Shown here: positions 1-4,425 of the stretch, one piece after another
Position numbering within the stretch: the stretch's first letter is position 1
Layout: the number at the start of each line of letters is the position of its first letter
Assembly: GCA_042218715.1 (NCBI GenBank)
Contig: JBDGQU010000018.1
Coordinates: forward strand, 1 to 6,944
Source: JAGXLP01 sp042218715
Lineage (GTDB): Bacteria > Bipolaricaulota > Bipolaricaulia > M55B111
Direction of reading: 5' to 3'
DNA: 6,944 nucleotides
Translations under genes and position numbers: made by a program
Notes under the pieces: model-generated
Database searches by the model: none
Seen by the model: the letters and a program-made list of their open reading frames with translations, nothing else
What the model was told of the DNA's origin: nothing

Positions 1-21
1 CCGAACCTGGTACAGTATACG

Positions 22-77
22 GTTCACAGTTTACAGTTCACAGTTAATAGTTAGTAGTTTGCAGTCAACGGTTTACA
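22..77. repeat. Degenerate 7-bp tandem repeat, eight in-register units
   Basis: Eight consecutive heptamers follow the pattern GTTNRYA without any length slip: GTTCACA, GTTTACA, GTTCACA, GTTAATA, GTTAGTA, GTTTGCA, GTCAACG, GTTTACA. The two preceding heptamers (8-21) fit loosely, so the tract may have been longer. Strict 7-nt phasing despite substitutions indicates an old tandem expansion rather than chance AT-rich sequence. Heptameric intergenic repeats of this general kind occur in various prokaryotes; no function can be read from the sequence. No coding potential is visible here. Confidence 0.75.
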
Positions 78-195
78 GCAAAAGTAAAACAACGTAAAGG
101 CCGTTTAGTGGTTAAATTATACTATTGCAGCGCGGTCAAACATTCCCTGGCATTACGACCAGTTTAGCCACGTTCCTTAGGTAGATTTCACATAT
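78..195. other. Intergenic stretch with no recognisable gene
   Basis: This stretch lies between the heptamer tract and the first hairpin repeat. I see no gene, tRNA or copy of the hairpin family. A weak inverted repeat (GTGGTTAAA at 108-116 against TTTAGCCAC at 163-171, one G-T pair) encloses a shorter GGTC/GACC pair. An AT-rich patch (TTAAATTATA, about 112-121) could be a TATA box for a plus-strand transcript, but no gene follows it. Confidence 0.4.
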
Positions 196-243
196 TCGAT
201 AGACGGATCTTTCTAGATCCGTTGTTGTGATTGGTGGGAGTGT
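196..243 (+). repeat. Hairpin repeat copy A (left-end class, solitary)
   Basis: TCGATAG is followed by arms ACGGATCT and AGATCCGT (203-210 and 215-222, fully paired) around the loop TTCT, then a somewhat diverged tail ending GGGAGTGT. It has no partner minus copy. The spacer after it (244-274) recurs almost unchanged after copy A' near the right edge. Confidence 0.85.
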
Positions 244-275
244 CATAACCTTCCTCTGGCCCTAATGTACCTTTT

Positions 276-323
276 TCGATAGGCAGGCTTTTCCAAGCCT
301 GTTGTGATGGTTGGTGGAAGTGT
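276..323 (+). repeat. Hairpin repeat copy B (left end of composite unit 1)
   Basis: TCGATAG, then arms CAGGCTT (284-290) and AAGCCTG (295-301) around the loop TTCC, extended by a G-T pair. The tail ends in GGTGGAAGTGT (313-323), which is perfectly complementary to 378-388 in copy C. Confidence 0.9.
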
Positions 324-424
324 GGAATCATCTGCTTCGGTAGGTTCAACGTAGGCCCTACCGAAGGTGATTGATCAACACTTCCACCTACGTCAACACC
401 GGGGGTAGAAACCCCCGGCTATCG
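277..424. mobile_element. Composite inverted-pair element, unit 1 (copies B and C plus central hairpin)
   Basis: This 148-bp unit starts CGATAG and ends CTATCG, which pair. Inside are the B hairpin, a long central arm and the C hairpin, giving a four-way cloverleaf or cruciform. The central arm pairs 313-323 with 378-388 (11 bp), 326-330 with 368-372 (5 bp) and 335-344 with 357-366 (10 bp, CTTCGGTAGG/CCTACCGAAG), with a 12-nt loop containing AACGTAG. Unit 2 at 482-630 has the same plan and almost the same length. Two head-to-head repeats around a core resemble a BIME or a MITE. No open frame fits inside, so any movement would depend on a protein encoded elsewhere. The mobile label is an inference. 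Confidence 0.6.
335..366. repeat. Central hairpin of composite unit 1
   Basis: A perfect 10-bp stem (CTTCGGTAGG with CCTACCGAAG) and a 12-nt loop containing CAACGTAG. The equivalent stem in unit 2 (539-572) has nearly the same stem sequence and a loop containing CGACGTAG, so this arm is conserved in sequence, unlike the outer hairpins. Confidence 0.8.
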
Positions 425-425
425 G
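378..425 (-). repeat. Hairpin repeat copy C (right end of composite unit 1)
   Basis: On the minus strand: CGATAG, arm CCGGGGGT, loop TTCT, arm ACCCCCGG (plus-strand 399-406 and 411-418, 8 perfect pairs), then a tail with ACGTAGGTGGAAGTGT. The stem shares little sequence with copies A, B and D, while loop and flanks are kept. Confidence 0.88.
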
Positions 426-480
426 GGATTATGAGTGATGGAATTGTCAAATTATCTTCGTTTGTGAATTTAACACACTT

Positions 481-528
481 TCGATAGGCGGATCTTTCTA
501 GATCCGTTGTGATGGTTGGTGGAAGTGT
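481..528 (+). repeat. Hairpin repeat copy D (left end of composite unit 2)
   Basis: TCGATAG, arms CGGATCT (489-495) and AGATCCG (500-506), loop TTCT, and a tail identical to that of copy B through GGTGGAAGTGT (518-528). The arm sequence matches copy A rather than B, so tails and stems assort differently among copies. Confidence 0.9.
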
Positions 529-630
529 GGTATTTTTTCCTTCGGTACCTGCGACGTAGTTTCTACCGAAGGGGATTGGTTGAACATTTCTACCTATATT
601 GACACCGGGGTTCGAAAACCCCGGCGATCG
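482..630. mobile_element. Composite inverted-pair element, unit 2 (copies D and E plus central hairpin)
   Basis: This 149-bp unit has the same plan as 277-424. The ends CGATAG and CGATCG pair at five of six positions. The D tail 518-528 pairs with 584-594 over 11 positions, two of them G-T on the plus strand. The central stem 539-547/564-572 is CCTTCGGTA/TACCGAAGG with a 16-nt loop. The outer hairpins differ in sequence from those of unit 1 but keep their positions. Two near-equal-length copies in the same orientation suggest duplication or insertion of a defined unit. No transposase is encoded within it. Confidence 0.58.
539..572. repeat. Central hairpin of composite unit 2
   Basis: A perfect 9-bp stem, CCTTCGGTA at 539-547 with TACCGAAGG at 564-572. 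The 16-nt loop contains GACGTAG, matching the loop motif of the unit 1 hairpin. A run of six T residues (533-538) precedes it on the plus strand. Confidence 0.78.
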
Positions 631-631
631 G
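583..631 (-). repeat. Hairpin repeat copy E (right end of composite unit 2)
   Basis: On the minus strand: CGATCG, arm CCGGGGTT, loop TTCG, arm AACCCCGG (plus-strand 605-612 and 617-624, 8 perfect pairs), then a diverged tail containing TATAGGTAGAAATGTT. The TTCG loop would be UUCG in RNA, a known stable tetraloop sequence, although the closing pair here is U-A rather than the canonical C-G. Confidence 0.85.
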
Positions 632-658
632 GACTTAAGGAGTGGGTATATCTGGTCT

Positions 659-682
659 GGAAAACCCCCGGCGATCGGAGGT
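659..682 (-). repeat. Broken hairpin repeat copy F (right-end class)
   Basis: On the minus strand CGATCG, CCGGGGGT and TTCC match the first half of a repeat. The sequence that follows is not complementary to the arm, and no tail is recognisable. The flank before it (AAAACCTC) resembles the flank before copy G (CAAACCTC). It looks like a truncated or decayed copy. Confidence 0.6.
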
Positions 683-690
683 TTTACACT

Positions 691-738
691 TATACTTCGA
701 CCTATGTTGACACCGAGGCTCGAAAGCCTCGGCTATCG
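691..738 (-). repeat. Hairpin repeat copy G (right-end class, solitary)
   Basis: On the minus strand: CGATAG, arm CCGAGGCT, loop TTCG, arm AGCCTCGG (plus-strand 713-720 and 725-732, 8 perfect pairs), then a tail containing CATAGGTCGAAGTAT. Compared with copy E, several arm positions have changed on both sides of the stem so that pairing is kept. Confidence 0.83.
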
Positions 739-750
739 GAGGTTTGATCT

Positions 751-780
751 AACAGGCCGGATGTCTCTGCCCGGCCTGTT
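751..780 (-). terminator. 10-bp hairpin just downstream of pyrD, possible operon 3' end
   Basis: AACAGGCCGG (751-760) and CCGGCCTGTT (771-780) form a perfect 10-bp stem with a 10-nt loop, 11 nt beyond the pyrD stop codon on the transcribed strand. No T-run follows on the minus strand, so it is not a canonical intrinsic terminator, and archaeal terminators normally rely on T-runs. It could mark or protect the mRNA 3' end, or be an unrelated palindrome. It lacks the flanks of the hairpin family. Confidence 0.35.
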
Positions 781-791
781 GGTACAGAACC

Positions 792-1703
792 CTAATAATC
801 GTGTGCGGCGCCGATCAATTCGGGAAGTTCAACTCCCTGCGATTCGAGATAATCGGCGAGCCAGGAATTCAGTTCCCGAAACACGGACAATCCTCTGTCC
901 GCTATCGCCGTTCCAACCTGAACTGCAGTTGCTCCCGCTAACATAGTTTCCACCAGGTCCTCCCCCGTTTCAATCCCCCCGACTCCGACGATCGGTATCG
1001 ACAGGGCTTCGTAGAGATCGTATACGGACTTAACGGCTACGGGATGAATTGCCGGACCCGAGAGACCTCCGGACCTGTTACCAAGCACGGGTCTTTTCGT
1101 CTCCACGTCAATTACCATCCCCGGTAGGGTATTGATCGCGACCACTCCAGCCGCACCGGCCGATTCCGCAGCCTTACCAATCTCCGTTATATCCGAGACG
1201 GTAGGAGTTAATTTGGCAAATACGGGAACATCTACCTCCCTCACCACGGTCGAAACAATTCTCTCAACCAGAGACGGGCGAGATCCTATCGCTGCCCCCA
1301 AACTGTCCGCGTGGGGGCAGGAAAGATTCAGTTCAATTGCATCGACAACGGACTCCAGAACGCGGGCAACGGCGCAATACTCTTCGCTATCGTGGCCATA
1401 GATACTCCCGAATACAGGAGCTCCAAGCTCCACTCCTTCCAATTCCCGGGCGAACTCGTCAACTCCAGGATTCGGTAAACCCATGGCGTTCAAGTAACCG
1501 GCCGAAACCTTGACTACGTTTGGTGCCGGGTGACCGTCCCTGGACTCTGGACCCAGGCTTTTCGTCGTGACCGCACCCGCCCCCTCCTGCGCCACCCGGG
1601 CTAACCCCCCGGGGGTTGTACCCATAATCCCGCTGGCCAGCATCATCGGATTCGTGATTTTCAACTCGGCGAGTTCCAATTCTAACGATTCACCTTCAGC
1701 CAC
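792..1703 (-). CDS. pyrD: Dihydroorotate dehydrogenase, class 1B catalytic subunit
   Basis: PyrD oxidises dihydroorotate to orotate on FMN and, in the 1B class, passes electrons through PyrK to NAD. With the start used here it has 303 residues, normal for the family. Visible motifs: LASGI near the N-terminus; TTKSLG with FMN lysine about K48; LNAMGLPNPG; NLSCPH with active-site Cys about C129 (the 1B base, against Ser in class 2); AKLTP about K164; VAINT about N191; GVGGI (about 240-244) and GTA for phosphate binding. Its start overlaps the end of pyrC. A GTG at 1712 is possible, but GTG at 1703 has GGGTGG a few bases upstream and is preferred. The stop is TAG. It is the last gene of the operon and pairs functionally with pyrK two genes upstream. 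Confidence 0.96.
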   Translation of the reverse strand: MAEGESLELELAELKITNPMMLASGIMGTTPGGLARVAQEGAGAVTTKSLGPESRDGHPAPNVVKVSAGYLNAMGLPNPGVDEFARELEGVELGAPVFGSIYGHDSEEYCAVARVLESVVDAIELNLSCPHADSLGAAIGSRPSLVERIVSTVVREVDVPVFAKLTPTVSDITEIGKAAESAGAAGVVAINTLPGMVIDVETKRPVLGNRSGGLSGPAIHPVAVKSVYDLYEALSIPIVGVGGIETGEDLVETMLAGATAVQVGTAIADRGLSVFRELNSWLADYLESQGVELPELIGAAHDY

Positions 1704-2967
1704 GATAACCACCCGGTAGAAACGATCCCGTGCTCTCCCCCGTTATTTCTCCGTCGCGATACTTCAGTTTACCGTTTACAAACGTCATTGTGGGCCGAAA
1801 CGAGACCTCGAAGCCCTCGAACGGAGTGAGTTTCGCCTTCGAAAGGAAATTCTCTCCCTTAATTTTTCGCCTGGTGGTCCCATCCACTACCGAGAGATCG
1901 GCCCAGTACCCCTCCCGGATTTCTCCCCTCCGGTCGAAGCCAAATAACTCTGCCGGCCTCTTAGTGAGCTTTTCCACCACAAAACCGAGAGGCAAGTCGT
2001 TGTTCCGGGCAAAAGTCAAACTAAGAGGCAATATCGTTTCCACCCCCGGAATTCCGGCGCTTCCTTTCCCGGGCTCCGAAGTAATTTTTGCGCTCCGCTC
2101 GTGGGGCGCGTGGTCGCTCGCCAATACGTCTATCTCACCCTCCTGAAATAATTCTTGGATTTCCTCTACCTCGGTCCGACTCCTAATCGGTGGATTACAG
2201 ACGGGGACGAAATTGGAAAGATCCAGGTTTTCCCGAGCCAAAAGCATGTGGTGGGGGGTAACTTCCGTGGTGGCGATACCTTCGGCCAGTCGAACCGATT
2301 CGGGCAGAGTTACGTGGGCCAGGTGAAGTCTTTTAGGGGAAACGGAAACCAACCTCTCCACGGCTTTTACCTCCGCCTCGGGCGGTCTGGTCTCAAGGTA
2401 TTCTTCCGGAGTCTTCGACCGGGACGGAGTATCCAGTAATTCCTTATCTTCGGCGTGCACTGCCAATAGGGCACCAACCTCGTCTATCTTTTCGGCTAGA
2501 TCTCCGATATCCCTGTCCTCTTCCGACATGTAGTGCTTAAAGCCTACGGCTCCTTCGTTCCAAATTCGGTCAATCGAATCCAGATCGGCCGGTATTCCCG
2601 CGTAAAGACCGAAGTTCACCAGACTCTTCTTTTTTGCAACTTTTTTCTTCTCGTCAAATAGCTCCAGGGACTTTATCGGAGGGTCGTTGTTCGGCATGTC
2701 GACCACGGTGGTAACGCCACCCCTAACCGCCGCCTCGGACCCGGAGCGGAAATCCTCCTTTTCCGGAGATCCCGGATCGCGAAAGTGGACGTGACCGTCG
2801 ATGGCACCCGGAAGTAGCAGTTGATCACCGAGGTTCATTACTTCGCCCGCCCTGCCTACTTTCTCCCCAATCTCGGCTATTCGCCCCTCGGAGACCCCTA
2901 CTTCCAAATTCCGGAATTTTCCTCGATAATACACGTTACTGGTTTGCAGCTTCAACCGGTAAGTCAA
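1696..2967 (-). CDS. pyrC: Dihydroorotase
   Basis: PyrC cyclises carbamoyl aspartate to dihydroorotate; it belongs to the amidohydrolase superfamily with a metal-bearing TIM barrel. The 423 residues fit the long dihydroorotase type. Visible ligands: DGHVHFRDPG (H59, H61), GFKHYMSEED (K144, a candidate carboxylated bridging lysine, or the nearby Asp as bridge), VHAED (H171), LAHVT (H217), CNPPIRS (substrate contact) and ASDHAPHE (D285). A C-terminal composite-sandwich segment (GYWADLSVVD) is present. The start is TTG, 6 nt after the pyrK stop; the ribosome site is weak (AGGAT about 11 nt upstream), suggesting translational coupling. A second TTG four codons later is possible. It overlaps pyrD by 8 nt with the preferred pyrD start. 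Confidence 0.96.
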   Translation of the reverse strand: MTYRLKLQTSNVYYRGKFRNLEVGVSEGRIAEIGEKVGRAGEVMNLGDQLLLPGAIDGHVHFRDPGSPEKEDFRSGSEAAVRGGVTTVVDMPNNDPPIKSLELFDEKKKVAKKKSLVNFGLYAGIPADLDSIDRIWNEGAVGFKHYMSEEDRDIGDLAEKIDEVGALLAVHAEDKELLDTPSRSKTPEEYLETRPPEAEVKAVERLVSVSPKRLHLAHVTLPESVRLAEGIATTEVTPHHMLLARENLDLSNFVPVCNPPIRSRTEVEEIQELFQEGEIDVLASDHAPHERSAKITSEPGKGSAGIPGVETILPLSLTFARNNDLPLGFVVEKLTKRPAELFGFDRRGEIREGYWADLSVVDGTTRRKIKGENFLSKAKLTPFEGFEVSFRPTMTFVNGKLKYRDGEITGESTGSFLPGGYRG

Positions 2968-2973
2968 GTCAAA

Positions 2974-3753
2974 TCAGATCCTTTTTCTTTCACCAGAAAA
3001 CGACCTCTCCCAAACTCCGAATTCCTCGAATTCCTCCAACTGATGTAGTCCCACCACGGGACCGTCCCTACAGACCCTGAACCCGTCTATCAGACAGGAA
3101 CCACAGAGGCCAACTCCGCACTTCATGATCCTTTCCAGGCTCGCCTCGAACTGGAACTTCTCCTTCCGGCAGAACTCGAAAGCTCGGTGAATCATCTTTT
3201 CCGGCCCGGACGTGTAGATTGTGTCAATCTCTTTTTCCCCAGCAATTTTTTTCAGGGGAGTGATAACAGTGCCTTTACTGCCCCGGGAACCGTCTTCAGT
3301 GGAAACGGCCTCGGGGCTTAGTTGATCGAGGAAAAGCAGTTCATCATTAGAGGACGCACCCTCTATAACGATCAACCTATCCTCATCGGCATATCTCTGA
3401 TGAAAATAACGAAGCGGTGCAATTCCGTAGCCTCCTCCAACCAGCAGACTGGGCCCCGTCGGAGCCGAAAACCCGTTTCCGTAAGGTCCCCTGATTCCAA
3501 GCTTGTCCTCGATCTCCAATTCGAGAAGGTCTTTAGTCGTCTTTCCTCTACTTTTTACGGTAAGTTCTACGCAATCATCTTCTACGCGGGAGACAGCCAG
3601 GGGAATTTCTCCGGAACCCGGGACCCATACCATGACGAATTGGCCGGGATCGGAGTTCGCGGAAGGAGGATCAGATACTTTAAAGGTTTTTACGGTGGGA
3701 GTTTCGTCCCTGACGCTCTTGATTGTCCTAATCCTTAGCTTATCTTTATCCAA
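2974..3753 (-). CDS. pyrK: Dihydroorotate dehydrogenase electron transfer subunit (2Fe-2S, FAD)
   Basis: PyrK moves electrons from PyrD's FMN through a 2Fe-2S cluster and FAD to NAD. From the preferred start it has 259 residues. Order of domains: ferredoxin-reductase-like FAD domain (PGQFVMVWVPG, then IPLAVSRV, about 36-58), nucleotide-binding domain (GIRGPYGNGF, then LLVGGGYGIAPL, about 86-114; YTSGPEKM about 180-187), and a C-terminal cluster domain with C212, C217, C220 and C228 in the CX4CX2CX7C pattern, followed by CRDGPV. A TTG at 3768 would add five residues, but GGTGGAGG lies between the two TTGs and is well placed for the TTG at 3753. This gene follows the only long gap in the operon (182 nt after pyrI), which holds a strong hairpin, so it may have its own promoter or a processing site. 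Confidence 0.94.
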   Translation of the reverse strand: MDKDKLRIRTIKSVRDETPTVKTFKVSDPPSANSDPGQFVMVWVPGSGEIPLAVSRVEDDCVELTVKSRGKTTKDLLELEIEDKLGIRGPYGNGFSAPTGPSLLVGGGYGIAPLRYFHQRYADEDRLIVIEGASSNDELLFLDQLSPEAVSTEDGSRGSKGTVITPLKKIAGEKEIDTIYTSGPEKMIHRAFEFCRKEKFQFEASLERIMKCGVGLCGSCLIDGFRVCRDGPVVGLHQLEEFEEFGVWERSFSGERKRI

Positions 3754-3765
3754 CTTTCCTCCACC
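3754..3765 (-). promoter_or_regulatory. Ribosome binding site deciding the pyrK start
   Basis: On the minus strand GGTGGAGG is followed by AAAG and then TTG at 3753. This Shine-Dalgarno-like stretch falls inside the reading frame if the upstream TTG at 3768 is used, and directly ahead of the TTG at 3753, which favours the shorter protein. No comparable site precedes 3768. Confidence 0.6.
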
Positions 3766-3774
3766 CAACCCTGT

Positions 3775-3792
3775 AGATTAATTTTTCCTTTA
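3775..3792 (-). promoter_or_regulatory. Possible archaeal promoter ahead of pyrK
   Basis: The minus strand reads AAAGGAAAAATTAATC, a purine-rich BRE-like stretch followed by an A/T box, about 30 nt before the pyrK start. The spacing would put initiation close to the start codon and might exclude the ribosome site, so the assignment is weak. It is worth noting because this is the only gap in the operon large enough for an internal promoter. Confidence 0.25.
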
Positions 3793-3881
3793 TGCCCTCT
3801 ACCGCTTACCTGGCTGCCGGGATTTGGAGTACGTTCAGCATTGTAAGGTTAAATCAGTTGCCAGGTAAGCGATAGAGGGCA
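3793..3881 (-). repeat. 89-bp hairpin with 22-bp inverted repeats in the pyrI-pyrK gap
   Basis: Arms 3793-3814 and 3860-3881 are complementary over 22 positions, with one exception that is C-A if read on the plus strand but a U-G wobble in minus-strand RNA, the strand of the operon mRNA. The loop is 45 nt and has no obvious further structure. No T-run follows, so it is unlikely to be an intrinsic terminator. It may act as an mRNA processing or stability element separating pyrFEBI from pyrKCD, or be a short MITE with 22-bp ends; no target duplication is visible at its edges. It is unrelated in sequence to the flanking TTCN hairpin family. Confidence 0.8.
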
Positions 3882-3935
3882 ATTATCCCTATAACTTAAG
3901 GGCGATGGTAAAACTTAGCTCATATCCCGGTCCCG

Positions 3936-4421
3936 CTAACTTTCCCGAATCAACTGCCGGGTTATTTGTGCCTCGTCCATTAAATTGTCGCAGTAGAGGC
4001 ACCTTACCGACAATTCTTCTTTCGTGGCCACCTCGAACTGGGGTTCTACCGGTTCCCGCTCCTGGTTGGTAATGCAATTCGGGTTATCACAGTCGAAAAT
4101 TCCGGTAAGTTTTTCGGGTAATTCGACTGGGTGCTTAGAGTCCACTTCGAACGATCGAATTATGTTAATCGTCGCTCGGGGGGATATCAGGGCAATCATA
4201 GCGCTTTCCTTGGGGGTAAGAAATTTGTCTTCTATTTTTAGCAGGTCTTTCGCTCCCATTTTGTCACTGTTAACTCGGATAGCTATTGTTATCGAGCTTT
4301 CTTCGTCCTCGTCCAGTCCGAGAATTCCAAAAACCTTAAGCGCCGATCCGGGGTTTATATGATCGATAACCGTGCCGTTCTCAATCCTCGTGATCTTCAT
4401 TTTTCGTTTTTCGGGTGTCAT
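3936..4421 (-). CDS. pyrI: Aspartate carbamoyltransferase regulatory subunit
   Basis: PyrI binds nucleotide effectors and, through a zinc domain, holds PyrB trimers in the ATCase holoenzyme. It has 161 residues, close to the E. coli chain. The N-terminal allosteric domain shows GTVIDHI (D20, H21), GAKDLLKIE (K58, K62) and FEVDSKHP (K96), matching the effector-site lysines of the E. coli protein. The C-terminal zinc domain has C111, C116, C141 and C144 (CDNPNC and CLYC). It starts with ATG 4 nt after the pyrB stop, with GGTGAG just upstream; an internal ATG at residue 8 (MKITRIENG) is also conceivable. Presence of the effector residues suggests feedback control by nucleotides is retained. The stop is TAG, followed by the hairpin-bearing gap before pyrK. 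Confidence 0.97.
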   Translation of the reverse strand: MTPEKRKMKITRIENGTVIDHINPGSALKVFGILGLDEDEESSITIAIRVNSDKMGAKDLLKIEDKFLTPKESAMIALISPRATINIIRSFEVDSKHPVELPEKLTGIFDCDNPNCITNQEREPVEPQFEVATKEELSVRCLYCDNLMDEAQITRQLIRES

Positions 4422-4425
4422 ATTC

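Larger units (their letters stand above)
196..738. repeat. Array of seven hairpin repeat copies (A-G) downstream of the pyr operon
   Basis: Most of the gene-free stretch between the left edge and pyrD is built from one repeat family. Read in its own orientation, a copy is TCGATAG, an 8-nt arm, a TTCN loop, the complementary 8-nt arm, and a 21-nt tail ending near GGTGGAAGTGT. Copies lie in the order A(+), B(+), C(-), D(+), E(-), F(-, broken), G(-). Plus copies have arms of the GGATCT or AGGCTT type; minus copies have arms of the CCGRGG type and a tail with TAGGT, so there are two end classes. The B-C and D-E pairs form composite units. No protein-coding signal is convincing in the array. Confidence 0.85.

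Noticed and set aside
108..171. Weak nested inverted repeat at the left side
   Set aside because: Only nine outer and four inner pairs around long loops, with no second copy in the window, so chance cannot be excluded.
277..424. tRNA or tRNA-like gene suggested by the cloverleaf fold
   Set aside because: The arm lengths are wrong, there is no T-loop GTTCRANNC or recognisable anticodon arm, and the stems differ greatly between units.
196..738. CRISPR array
   Set aside because: The repeats are in both orientations, irregularly spaced, hairpin arms differ between copies, and spacers are reused (244-274 recurs at the right edge). No cas gene is present.
196..738. Integron attC-type recombination sites
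   Set aside because: The conserved parts CGATAG and the GGTGGAAGTGT tail of one copy are not complementary to each other as attC core sites must be, and no cassette genes lie between copies.
599..946. Open frame of 115 codons on the plus strand running from the repeat array into the pyrD 3' end
   Set aside because: It is made of repeat arms and antisense pyrD sequence, has no ribosome site or recognisable domain, and its composition follows the C-rich and G-rich hairpins.
1292..1320. 8-bp hairpin (CTGCCCCC/GGGGGCAG) inside pyrD
   Set aside because: It lies over codons for the conserved NLSCPHADSLGA active-site region, so coding constraint and GC-rich codons explain it.
1603..1617. Near-perfect palindrome of C and G runs (AACCCCCC/GGGGGTT) inside pyrD
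   Set aside because: It encodes the Thr-Pro-Gly-Gly-Leu stretch and has no loop; most likely a chance product of Pro and Gly codons.
3793..3881. Intrinsic terminator between pyrI and pyrK
   Set aside because: On the minus strand the hairpin is followed by ATAAAGGAAAA rather than a T-run, and ending transcription here would cut off the last three pathway genes.
3889..4077. 62-codon minus-strand frame overlapping the end of pyrI
   Set aside because: It is an out-of-frame shadow of the zinc-domain region of pyrI, where the pyrI frame is clearly the real one.
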